DNA of 21,892 nt, taken from a bacterium. Its GTDB lineage: Bacteria; Omnitrophota; Gorgyraeia; Gygaellales; UBA12090. A model generated the notes under the pieces. It was not told the origin of the DNA and searched no databases. It saw nothing but the letters and a program-made list of their open reading frames with translations. Positions 6,228 to 12,844 of this stretch are shown piece by piece (positions within the stretch are counted from its first letter, which is position 1; the number at the start of each line of letters is the position of its first letter). The stretch is taken from positions 1 to 21,892 of the forward strand of contig SCPY01000117.1 in assembly GCA_004299495.1 (NCBI GenBank). Reading direction: 5' to 3'. The translations under genes were made by a program, and so were the position numbers.

Positions 6228-6253
6228 TGTCCAATTTACTCTCAAATTGGACA
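6228..6253. promoter_or_regulatory. Inverted repeat over the transposase promoter (candidate operator)
   Basis: TGTCCAATTT (6228-6237), 6 nt, AAATTGGACA (6244-6253): perfect 10-bp arms, 4 nt upstream of the transposase-like ATG and covering its predicted -10. The position suits an operator bound by a repressor, perhaps the helix-turn-helix of the protein itself. Confidence 0.5.
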
Positions 6254-6261
6254 ATTGTCAA
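6233..6261 (-). promoter_or_regulatory. Predicted promoter of the transposase-like gene
   Basis: Minus strand TTGACA (6261-6256), 17 nt, TAAATT (6238-6233). The -35 is perfect and the -10 matches four of six. Start of transcription would be near 6226, giving an almost leaderless message. Confidence 0.45.
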
Positions 6262-6283
6262 GGAAAATCGGCGTTGTGGCAGG

Positions 6284-6691
6284 TCAAGCAGAAGAAGGGG
6301 AAATTCGAATATAATCTCCTATCTCTGTACCGGAAGTAAGGAGGGTGCCGGACGGGAATTCAATACAAAGCGAGGAATTGAAAAACATCCCGCTTGCGCG
6401 CCAAGCGGGCAGGGCGTAATAGGCCTTGATAATCTTATTCTGGCTGTCTACAAATGCGGCATCAATAGGAAAGCGCATAAAGAAAGTATGTATGGAATTG
6501 CAGGGATTAAGAATAAGGCCGGTGTTCGGCTCAAGCTGCCTTTTCCCTAATAATCCTTTCAGCCGCAGCCAAAAGGTATTGGCAATTTCAGCCCTTTCGG
6601 CTAAAACGGTATTTTTTGTGGTATTAATAATTTTGGCAGGGATTTTTTGCGGGGTGCGGGAGGAATTAATCTTTCTTCTTGAAAATTTCAT
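6284..6691 (-). CDS. DUF192 family protein
   Basis: A protein of 135 aa from the ATG at 6691. The segment RLKGLLGKRQLEPNTGLILNP followed by CNSIHTFFMRFPID is the family hallmark: G-L-L-G-(K/R), then P-C-x-S-I-H-T-F-F-M-x-F-P-I-D. A C-terminal G-T-x-I-G-D-like segment also fits. DUF192 proteins are small beta-rich proteins, often exported, of unknown function; here there is a short basic N-terminus but no clear signal peptide. The start overlaps the 3' end of the fusion ATPase gene by 26 nt. A longer frame back to 6766 exists but would sit wholly inside that gene. It is the last gene of the pilus-machine operon, which may only be hitch-hiking. Confidence 0.75.
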   Translation of the reverse strand: MKFSRRKINSSRTPQKIPAKIINTTKNTVLAERAEIANTFWLRLKGLLGKRQLEPNTGLILNPCNSIHTFFMRFPIDAAFVDSQNKIIKAYYALPAWRASGMFFNSSLCIEFPSGTLLTSGTEIGDYIRISPSSA

Positions 6692-8825
6692 CGGGAAGCG
6701 AAATGCCACGCACGCGGATATCCTCAATAAAAGAAGGAATATGCCCTGTGGCCTCAAACTCGCCAAGAACCTTTCCTTGCGCGTCTATGCCGGACTGCCT
6801 GAAGATAAAGATATCCTGCATCTGTACATGGACCCGGTCGCTCATTCCGGTGATTTCGCTAATCTGGGTGATTTTGCGCGAGCCATCCGGAAGGCGCGCG
6901 GTATGCACAATAATGTCAATCGCGGAAGCGATCATTTCCCGAATCGCCTCTACCGGAAGTTCAACCCCGGACATCAGAATCATTGAATCCAGGCGCGCCA
7001 GTACATCCTGGGTAGAGTTGGCGTGTATGGTGGTCATTGAACCGTCGTGGCCGGTATTCATTGCCTGGAGCATATCCAGGGTTTCCGCCCCGCGGCATTC
7101 TCCGATGATAATTCTATCCGGGCGCATCCTTAAGGTATTGCGAAACAGGTCGCGGATAGTCACTCCGCCCTTGCCTTCAATATTCGGAGGCCTTGCCTCA
7201 AGCCGCGCCCAATGCTCCTGGGAAAGCTTTAGTTCCGCCGCGTCTTCTATCGTGATGATGCGCTCTCCCTGCGGGATAAAGGATGAAAGGACGTTTAAAG
7301 CCGTAGTTTTGCCTGAACCGGTTCCCCCGGAGACCACAATATTTTTCCTGGACAACACGCAGGCGCGTATAAACTCCCCCATTGCCTCATTAACGCTATT
7401 GAACTTAAGCATAGTGTCAATAGTAAACCTTTCCCTGCTGAATTTACGGATAGTCAGCATCGGCCCGCTCAAAGAAAGAGGAGGAATAATGGCATTAACC
7501 CGCGAGCCGTCGGGCAGGCGGGCGTCAACCATAGGGCTGGATTCATCTATTCTGCGCCCCAGAGGAGAAACCACCCGCTCAATAATCTGGCGCAGCTGGG
7601 CGTTAGAGATGAAACGTTTTGGGGTAAGCTCAAGCTTTCCGTTTCTTTCAATATAAACCTGATCTTTATTGTTCACTAATATGTCGGTGATATCGGAATC
7701 ATTAATCAAATCTTCCAAAGGCCCCAGCACCAATGCCTCATCAGCTATTTCCTTTACCAGCCTCTTCCTCACCTCAAGGCCCGATAAAAGCGCTCCCGCT
7801 TCTTCGGCCAGGGCGTTAGAGATTGCCTTTTCGGTCCTGCTTCTGAGATCCTTATACTTTGCCTGATCGGTAACGTTAACCTCTATCCGCTTCAGGTCCA
7901 GCTCTTCAATAATCCTTTTATGCACCCGGCGCTTTAGCTCAACCAGCTCATCAATCTTTTCTTCCTGGTCCGCGCTCACGGCATCCGCCAGATTATATCT
8001 CTGCCAGAAATCCTGGGACACCGCGGTTATTTGCTGTTTGCTTAAAGTTACCTTGTCTATCTCAACCCGCTCCAAAAACAAATCCTGCTTTTTCTCTACC
8101 AAATCGCTGCACAGCCGATTTATGGCCGCGGAGAACTGGCTTTTCGGGCTGTCCACTACCACCGGCAGGCGCCGGTTCACTGCCATACCCACCACTTTGC
8201 CTTCAGAGGGAATCCTGACAATGATTTCAGTGGGGAGATTAACCTTTACCTCCTGCCAGCTAAAAGATCCCTGGCTTTCAGAACGGTTTAAGACCAGCTT
8301 GACCATTTTTAAGGGGAAATTCAGGGATTGCAGAGTATCCAGCGCCCACTTGGTCTGATATATGGATAGGACATCGGGAGTAACCACCAGAAGAATCAGA
8401 TTGGCATAGCTAAGCGCGGAGAGCAGGCTGTCGGTAAAACCCCTGCCCGCGTCAATAATCACATAATCGCAGGCCTCTTCCAGACGGGAAAACGTCTCTT
8501 CGGCAATGGCGGGGTCAATGCGTGATGCCTGGCCGGCCTTGCGGCACCCGGCAAGAAACCTTACGCCCGAGGAATGAGCGGCAAGGAAATCATCTATCTT
8601 CCAATCCTTTGCGCCCTTAAGCTGCGCCTGAATATCCGCTATGGATTTAAATGACGCGATATCCAGCATACCGGCCATATCCAGCGGGGCCTGCAAGTCA
8701 AAATCCACCAGGCAGACTTGGGAAGAAAAGCCGGTCTGCAGGCGCACCGCGAGGTTGGCGCTGACTAAAGTCTTCCCCACTCCGCCTTTAGTGCTGAATA
8801 AAACAATGAATTTCGCCTTCGGCAT
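6666..8825 (-). CDS. cpaF: CpaE-CpaF (TadZ-TadA) fusion: MinD-like ATPase joined to pilus secretion ATPase
   Basis: A protein of 719 aa with two normally separate Tad proteins in one frame. Residues 1 to about 250 are a MinD/ParA-type ATPase: STKGGVGKT near the N-terminus with the deviant Walker A lysine, VDFDLQAPLD, and DYVIIDAGRGF. This corresponds to the ATPase part of CpaE/TadZ, which positions the pilus, but lacks CpaE's receiver-like N-domain. A charged linker follows. From about residue 290 the protein is a complete CpaF/TadA-type ATPase: ELKRRVHKRIIEELDL, Walker A GGTGSGKT at about 500-507, ITIEDAAEL, RMRPDRIIIGE (Walker B region) and the His-box-like GHDGSMTTIHAN. It would power pilin assembly at the inner membrane. 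It starts 13 nt after the secretin gene. The fusion is continuous with no internal stop. Confidence 0.9.
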   Translation of the reverse strand: MPKAKFIVLFSTKGGVGKTLVSANLAVRLQTGFSSQVCLVDFDLQAPLDMAGMLDIASFKSIADIQAQLKGAKDWKIDDFLAAHSSGVRFLAGCRKAGQASRIDPAIAEETFSRLEEACDYVIIDAGRGFTDSLLSALSYANLILLVVTPDVLSIYQTKWALDTLQSLNFPLKMVKLVLNRSESQGSFSWQEVKVNLPTEIIVRIPSEGKVVGMAVNRRLPVVVDSPKSQFSAAINRLCSDLVEKKQDLFLERVEIDKVTLSKQQITAVSQDFWQRYNLADAVSADQEEKIDELVELKRRVHKRIIEELDLKRIEVNVTDQAKYKDLRSRTEKAISNALAEEAGALLSGLEVRKRLVKEIADEALVLGPLEDLINDSDITDILVNNKDQVYIERNGKLELTPKRFISNAQLRQIIERVVSPLGRRIDESSPMVDARLPDGSRVNAIIPPLSLSGPMLTIRKFSRERFTIDTMLKFNSVNEAMGEFIRACVLSRKNIVVSGGTGSGKTTALNVLSSFIPQGERIITIEDAAELKLSQEHWARLEARPPNIEGKGGVTIRDLFRNTLRMRPDRIIIGECRGAETLDMLQAMNTGHDGSMTTIHANSTQDVLARLDSMILMSGVELPVEAIREMIASAIDIIVHTARLPDGSRKITQISEITGMSDRVHVQMQDIFIFRQSGIDAQGKVLGEFEATGHIPSFIEDIRVRGISLPDEIFKKKD

Positions 8826-8838
8826 TTTAATGTTCTAT

Positions 8839-10479
8839 TTAATTATAAGTTATAGGTATGTCAATGGAAACTTCGCCTGTGTTAGTAAATCTGGCAAAAG
8901 GCGGGAACGGAGCAAGCCTCTTAATGGCATTTAACGCTGACGTATCCAGGAGTTCGCTTCCCGATGAGCCGACTACCTGAGCATCTTTAAGCTGTCCGTC
9001 GGACAAAATGCGCAGGCGCAGCTTCACCGTGCCCTTTTGGCCAATCGATTTACCCGCGAAATCCGGCGCGCGCAAAGATGAGCCAACCAGGCTCCTGATA
9101 TCCTGAGCGTAAAAATCTAACTCGCCGTCGGCAAGCGCCGCCTGCCTGTCCAGGGCGCGGGAAATACTCCTGCGAGATGAGCCGTCTGAAAATAACCTGT
9201 CTTTGGACATCGCTTTTCTCTGCAAGGTTAAAGGGCGCGGAACAATCCGGGGAGTAAGCAGAATCACCAGCTCAATATTGCCTTTTTCTCCCTTGCCGCC
9301 GCCTATTTTTGTATCCTTTCTCCTAAAAAGCATGCCCAGAATAGGGATGTCTCCCAGGAAAGCGGTTCTACTCTTTGAGGTTTCTTCTTTTTCCCTGACC
9401 AGGCCGCCGATACTCAGGGTCTGGCCGTTCTCCATAAACAGCTCTGTAGAGGCATTGCGCTTACTTAAGGGATAGGCCTTGGCGGACGGCGAATTCTCAG
9501 ATCCGAGGATCTCCGGAGCCAGCGGCTCGCTTACCTCAATATTAAGGGAAACTTTAATGCGCTGGGACCCGGTTACAACAGGCTTTATCTTTAGTTTTAT
9601 GCCATATTCTTTATAAGAAACTGAGGTGCCGGAGGCGCCGGAAGACCCGGCAATTTGCGTAGTGAGGATAGGCTTTTCCCCTCCCACCAATAATTCCGCC
9701 TCCTTGCCGCTCTGACAGGCAAGCCGGGGACTGGAAAGCACCCGCGCCTTTCCTTCCTCAACCAGCGCGTCTAATTTGGCGCTGAAGCTATTACGCGTCC
9801 AGTCAAAGATATGAAAAATCGCGTCCATGCTCTCGCTAAAGGCCGAAGAAAACATATTGGGCGGCTCAGTCAGGCTTAGGGAGGTAGGCATAGTAAAACC
9901 CAGGGTTTTGGCGGCATCCCTGCTCATCTCCAAAACCTCTACCGCGATATCCAGGGTGGTATCTTCTTCTTTTATCTGAATAAGGTCAAGAATACTGTCT
10001 TTTAATCCTCCCAGCGCGCTTAAAATCTGCTCTTTTTCATCAAGACCGCTTACCTCTCCGGAGAGAACAATTTTGCTTTCTGACTCGTTGATTTTTGCCG
10101 AGACTCCCGGCAGACGCAATTCCCGGATAATACTGTCCGCGCGCTGTTTAAGCAAAGAAAGATCCTCGCTAAAAACCCTAAGCAGGTAAGCGCGCTGACC
10201 GGAATCATCCCAGATGAAAAGAGTGGTTACGCCCGCGGACTTTGGCTCTAAAACCACCTCGTCCACCGCCACTAAAGCCACATCCACAATATCGGGTTTG
10301 GCCACTGCCACACGTTTCGGATTTGTGGCGGGTATAGAGCTTGATTGGCCCGCGAACAGCCTCATCTCTTCAAAAGCCGTTGAATCCTCCTGCGCAAAGG
10401 TAAGATACGGAAGAATATTTTGCCACAAGAAAACAGCCAGTAACACCGCAGCATGCGCGGGCCTATTATTCTTTATCAT
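8839..10479 (-). CDS. cpaC: CpaC/RcpA-type secretin fused to a TonB-like C-terminal domain
   Basis: A protein of 546 aa with an N-terminal signal peptide (hydrophobic to LTFAQ, about residue 30). Next comes the RcpA-type N-domain (SSSIPATNPKRVAVAKPDIV), a BON-like segment (about 120-165), and the secretin core (about 170-420) with VEEGKARVLSSPRLACQSGKEAELLVGG and the ending GDIPILGMLFRRK...ELVILLTPRIV. It should form the outer-membrane channel of the pilus. Unusually, residues about 455-546 form a TonB C-terminal-type domain: GTVKLRLRILSDGQL, VVGSSGSELLDTSALNAIKR and APFPPFA. In TonB this domain contacts outer-membrane receptors; here it would probably sit in the periplasm or at the channel. 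The ATG overlaps the cpaB stop by 4 nt. Confidence 0.88.
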   Translation of the reverse strand: MIKNNRPAHAAVLLAVFLWQNILPYLTFAQEDSTAFEEMRLFAGQSSSIPATNPKRVAVAKPDIVDVALVAVDEVVLEPKSAGVTTLFIWDDSGQRAYLLRVFSEDLSLLKQRADSIIRELRLPGVSAKINESESKIVLSGEVSGLDEKEQILSALGGLKDSILDLIQIKEEDTTLDIAVEVLEMSRDAAKTLGFTMPTSLSLTEPPNMFSSAFSESMDAIFHIFDWTRNSFSAKLDALVEEGKARVLSSPRLACQSGKEAELLVGGEKPILTTQIAGSSGASGTSVSYKEYGIKLKIKPVVTGSQRIKVSLNIEVSEPLAPEILGSENSPSAKAYPLSKRNASTELFMENGQTLSIGGLVREKEETSKSRTAFLGDIPILGMLFRRKDTKIGGGKGEKGNIELVILLTPRIVPRPLTLQRKAMSKDRLFSDGSSRRSISRALDRQAALADGELDFYAQDIRSLVGSSLRAPDFAGKSIGQKGTVKLRLRILSDGQLKDAQVVGSSGSELLDTSALNAIKRLAPFPPFARFTNTGEVSIDIPITYN

Positions 10480-11384
10480 TTCTTCTGGATAAGCGGCATT
10501 GTATCTTTCTTAAAACCGCGAATTACTTCCACTGTCGGCTCTTCTTTTACTGCCGGTTTGGAAAAATCAACATCCGGATAAAGATGCTTCAAGAGCGTTT
10601 CCCAGCTTGCCGGCTGGACTGTCTGGATTGTCTTGGCGTCTCCCGGAGAGCGCAGGACTAAACGAATCTTTCCCTGCTCCTGGACAAAGGTCAGAAGGTT
10701 CGCCTCTTCCGGAGTAAGGGCCATGGTAATGAGCGGCGCGGACTCTTTTGCCGGAGCTCCAGCATCTTCTCTTCGTTTGCGGGCCACAACCTCCCCGCCA
10801 ATTTGAGAACCCACTGCCAACACCGGGACATTCTGGAACAAAGGCACTGTTGCCGGCTGAGCGGATTGTTTGCCATCCACAATAACAGGAAGGGCAATAA
10901 GGGTAATCACATCCACATAATCCCCGGGCTTAATCATTCCCACAAGAGAAGCGATATTGTCCACAGGGATAGCGATAGCCCGCTTGCCAATGGGGGTCTT
11001 CATTGCCAGGGTAGTCTCCTGAGTGGTGGGCCAGCTGAGCATCGTGTTCATAATGAGGGAATCTTTTTTGATAGGCTGGGTAGAAACGCGATCCACTACC
11101 CGTAAAAGCGACGTAGCCGCCTCAGGAGGCACCTTGTCTTTGGGCATGGATTGCGCGTACACCATATCTTCGGTAATAAGTTTATTCTCCGGGATATTCG
11201 CCTTGGCGACCACCACATCAATAGAGTTAGCCTGTAGCTGCGCGAACCGCTTCTCGGCGAGCTCAATGGACTTTTTCTGCTCCTGGCCCATCCAGCTTAC
11301 CACCGCGAAAGTGGTAATCAGGGCCAAGGCAAAAGAAATCAATAAACCCCTTTTTTCAACTAACCAGGGCGGTATTGGTGGCAT
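10476..11384 (-). CDS. cpaB: CpaB/RcpC pilus assembly protein
   Basis: A protein of 302 aa. One membrane segment lies at about residues 13-31 (GLLISFALALITTFAVVSW), followed by a short coiled region. An SAF domain follows at about 55-120 (DVVVAKANIPENKLITEDMV...), then the CpaB-specific region: GKRAIAIPVDNIASLVGMIKPGDYVDVI, the VLAVG segment, and TMALTPEEANLLTFVQEQGKIRLVLRSPGD, all typical of Flp pilus CpaB. It is anchored in the inner membrane and is thought to link the inner machine to the secretin and peptidoglycan. The ATG follows the parvulin stop by 2 nt and the gene overlaps cpaC by 4 nt, so translational coupling is likely. Confidence 0.9.
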   Translation of the reverse strand: MPPIPPWLVEKRGLLISFALALITTFAVVSWMGQEQKKSIELAEKRFAQLQANSIDVVVAKANIPENKLITEDMVYAQSMPKDKVPPEAATSLLRVVDRVSTQPIKKDSLIMNTMLSWPTTQETTLAMKTPIGKRAIAIPVDNIASLVGMIKPGDYVDVITLIALPVIVDGKQSAQPATVPLFQNVPVLAVGSQIGGEVVARKRREDAGAPAKESAPLITMALTPEEANLLTFVQEQGKIRLVLRSPGDAKTIQTVQPASWETLLKHLYPDVDFSKPAVKEEPTVEVIRGFKKDTMPLIQKK

Positions 11385-11386
11385 CT

Positions 11387-12298
11387 TTATTTTACCGCGC
11401 TCTCAATAACCTCAATCTTGGCCTTAGCTGATAAAGTGCTGATTAATTCCTCCACCTTTTTCTGCTGTTTTAAGAACTTGAGGCCGTTCTTAATATCATC
11501 CCAGAGGTCGGACAAAGTCTTTACCTTGCCCTCGCGCTTCGCTTCCAGTTTTAGAATGTAATACCCCTCCGGACCCTTGAAATAATTACTGGTCTTGCCC
11601 ACATCAAGGGAAAAAGAAAAAGCCACTTCATCAAACTGAGGAGACTTTAGCCCTTTCTTGATATAACCCAAGTCCCCGCCGTCATTTTTTGAAGGAGCTA
11701 TTGAACGGCTTTGGGCCAATGCGGCAAAATCCGCGCCCCGCAGCAGCTCAATCAGGATATCCTTGGCCTCGCTTTCCCCGGCTACTACTATTTCCCGAAT
11801 GCTCCGCTCCTCCGGCTCCTTAAGTTGCTCTCTATACTGATTATAATAGTCCTCTATCTCGGATGAGGTTACCTCAATACTTTCCGTTTCTACTTTGATT
11901 AATTCCGCCACCAAGAGGTTCTGCTTAAAATTATTTAATGCCTTTTGCAATTCCTCTTTACGGGCCAAACCCCTATCTTCGGCGGCCTGGGCGAGCAGCG
12001 CGCGGCGCACCATTTCATTCTTCAGATACTCAATCTTTTTATCCCGGGTGTCAATTTTTTGGTCAGGCTTATCAGCCGGAACGTATTTGTTGAACCCTTC
12101 CACTTCCTCATTCAACTCCTCAAGGGTAATGGGCTGATTATTCACCTTGGCAATGAGCGTGCCTTTAACCTCTGTTGCCGCCGGCGTAACCGCAGCAGTG
12201 GTGTCCTTTGCCGGCTTTTTGGAAAACAATTTTTCACAGCCCGCCAAAATAACAACTGCCATTAAAAGATATAAAGCCCTCTTTACATTTTGAGCCAT
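11387..12298 (-). CDS. SurA/PrsA-like parvulin-type peptidyl-prolyl isomerase lipoprotein
   Basis: A protein of 303 aa. The N-terminus MAQNVKRALYLLMAVVILAGC is a lipoprotein signal with lipobox L-A-G-C (Cys at residue 21). The SurA-type N-domain starts at about residue 48 (LIAKVNNQPITLEELNEEV) and is largely helical. A rotamase (PpiC) domain lies at about 160-255: ERSIREIVV, RGADFAALAQSRSIAPSKNDGGDLGYIKKG and PQFDEVAFSFSLDVGKTSNYFKGPEGYYILKL. It should act in the periplasm as a folding catalyst and chaperone. As second gene of the pilus operon, right before cpaB, it may assist the secretin, although a general role cannot be excluded. Confidence 0.85.
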   Translation of the reverse strand: MAQNVKRALYLLMAVVILAGCEKLFSKKPAKDTTAAVTPAATEVKGTLIAKVNNQPITLEELNEEVEGFNKYVPADKPDQKIDTRDKKIEYLKNEMVRRALLAQAAEDRGLARKEELQKALNNFKQNLLVAELIKVETESIEVTSSEIEDYYNQYREQLKEPEERSIREIVVAGESEAKDILIELLRGADFAALAQSRSIAPSKNDGGDLGYIKKGLKSPQFDEVAFSFSLDVGKTSNYFKGPEGYYILKLEAKREGKVKTLSDLWDDIKNGLKFLKQQKKVEELISTLSAKAKIEVIESAVK

Positions 12299-12325
12299 TT
12301 TCCTCCCCCTTTCGTTATGCGCGTT

Positions 12326-12577
12326 TTAAAATCGCTCTTTTCTTAAGAATTGCCACATCTCAAGCAGTAAATCCGCCATTAAACCCATAAGATGCATGAA
12401 AAAAAAGATGCTGGCGCAAATCGCAAGCCAAACAAACCCCACGCCTACGCTTACACTCTTATCTAAGCGCGCGAATATGGCGATTGCCTGAATTATTCCG
12501 AATAAAAAAAATGTCCAAGCCGAAATTTTCACCAGCGTGGAGCTCATTTTTAACAACCCGTATTTTTTATCCGCCAT
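12326..12577 (-). CDS. Small membrane protein, first gene of the pilus-machine operon
   Basis: A protein of 83 aa with two or three hydrophobic segments: about residues 17-37 (ISAWTFFLFGIIQAIAIFA) and a long one at about 43-74, then a short basic end RKERF. I do not recognise the family. It precedes the parvulin lipoprotein by 27 nt and is read in the same direction, so it probably heads the operon. No clear ribosome-binding site precedes the ATG, and the predicted promoter would start transcription only about 3 nt upstream. Confidence 0.65.
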   Translation of the reverse strand: MADKKYGLLKMSSTLVKISAWTFFLFGIIQAIAIFARLDKSVSVGVGFVWLAICASIFFFMHLMGLMADLLLEMWQFLRKERF

Positions 12578-12586
12578 ATCTTTTTA

Positions 12587-12615
12587 AAAATAACATACCT
12601 TTCCCTAAAATGCAA
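12587..12615 (-). promoter_or_regulatory. Possible promoter of the pilus-machine operon
   Basis: Minus strand TTGCAT (12615-12610), 17 nt, TATTTT (12592-12587). Both boxes are imperfect, and the region is AT-rich so chance matches are likely. Transcription from the upstream tRNA-Glu promoter could also read into the operon, since no terminator is visible between them. Confidence 0.35.
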
Positions 12616-12654
12616 GAACTTTTTAGTAATTTAGTATTTTTAGATGCAGAGAAG

Positions 12655-12729
12655 TAGCGCTAACGGGATTTGAACCCGTGTCTCCACCGTGAGAGGGTGA
12701 TGTCCTGGGCCGGGCTAGACGATAGCGCC
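12655..12729 (-). tRNA. tRNA-Glu (anticodon CUC)
   Basis: Read on the minus strand: acceptor stem GGCGCTA with TAGCGCT (one G-U pair at the end), D arm, anticodon arm TCACC-CTCTCAC-GGTGG giving anticodon CTC, and a T arm ACGGG-TTCAAAT-CCCGT. The discriminator is A, and CCA is not encoded. The anticodon reads GAG codons. Confidence 0.93.
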
Positions 12730-12760
12730 ATATTCGCAATCAAAGATAATGCGCGCTACA

Positions 12761-12789
12761 ATTGTAATATAAAATAAATCCGCGGTCAA
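12761..12789 (-). promoter_or_regulatory. Promoter of tRNA-Glu
   Basis: Minus strand TTGACC (12789-12784), 17 nt, TACAAT (12766-12761); each box is one base off consensus. It lies back to back with the promoter of the plus-strand signalling operon, with 8 bp between the two -35 boxes. Confidence 0.68.
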
Positions 12790-12797
12790 TAATTTTA

Positions 12798-12826
12798 TTG
12801 ACATTAATTCTTTGCCTCTATAGAAT
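12798..12826 (+). promoter_or_regulatory. Promoter of the FIST/kinase/GGDEF operon
   Basis: TTGACA (12798-12803), 17 nt, TAGAAT (12821-12826): a perfect -35, optimal spacing and a -10 with one mismatch. Transcription should start near 12833, giving a very short leader before the ATG at 12845. Confidence 0.72.
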
Positions 12827-12844
12827 ACTAATCAATATGAGAGA

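Noticed and set aside
6426..6986. Plus-strand open frame of 186 codons over DUF192 and the 3' end of the fusion ATPase
   Set aside because: It is antisense to two well-supported genes, with no domain and no ribosome-binding site.
6679..7656. Long plus-strand open frame of about 325 codons opposite the fusion ATPase
   Set aside because: It is antisense to strongly conserved ATPase motifs, has a Ser/Arg/Ile-rich composition typical of shadow frames, and no recognisable domain.
12578..12654. AT-rich spacer between tRNA-Glu and the pilus operon as a terminator
   Set aside because: It has T-rich runs and short direct repeats of TTTAGTA but no stable hairpin before a T-run.
12655..12729. tRNA genes as attachment sites of an integrated element
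   Set aside because: No integrase gene and no duplicated tRNA 3' end were seen in the window.
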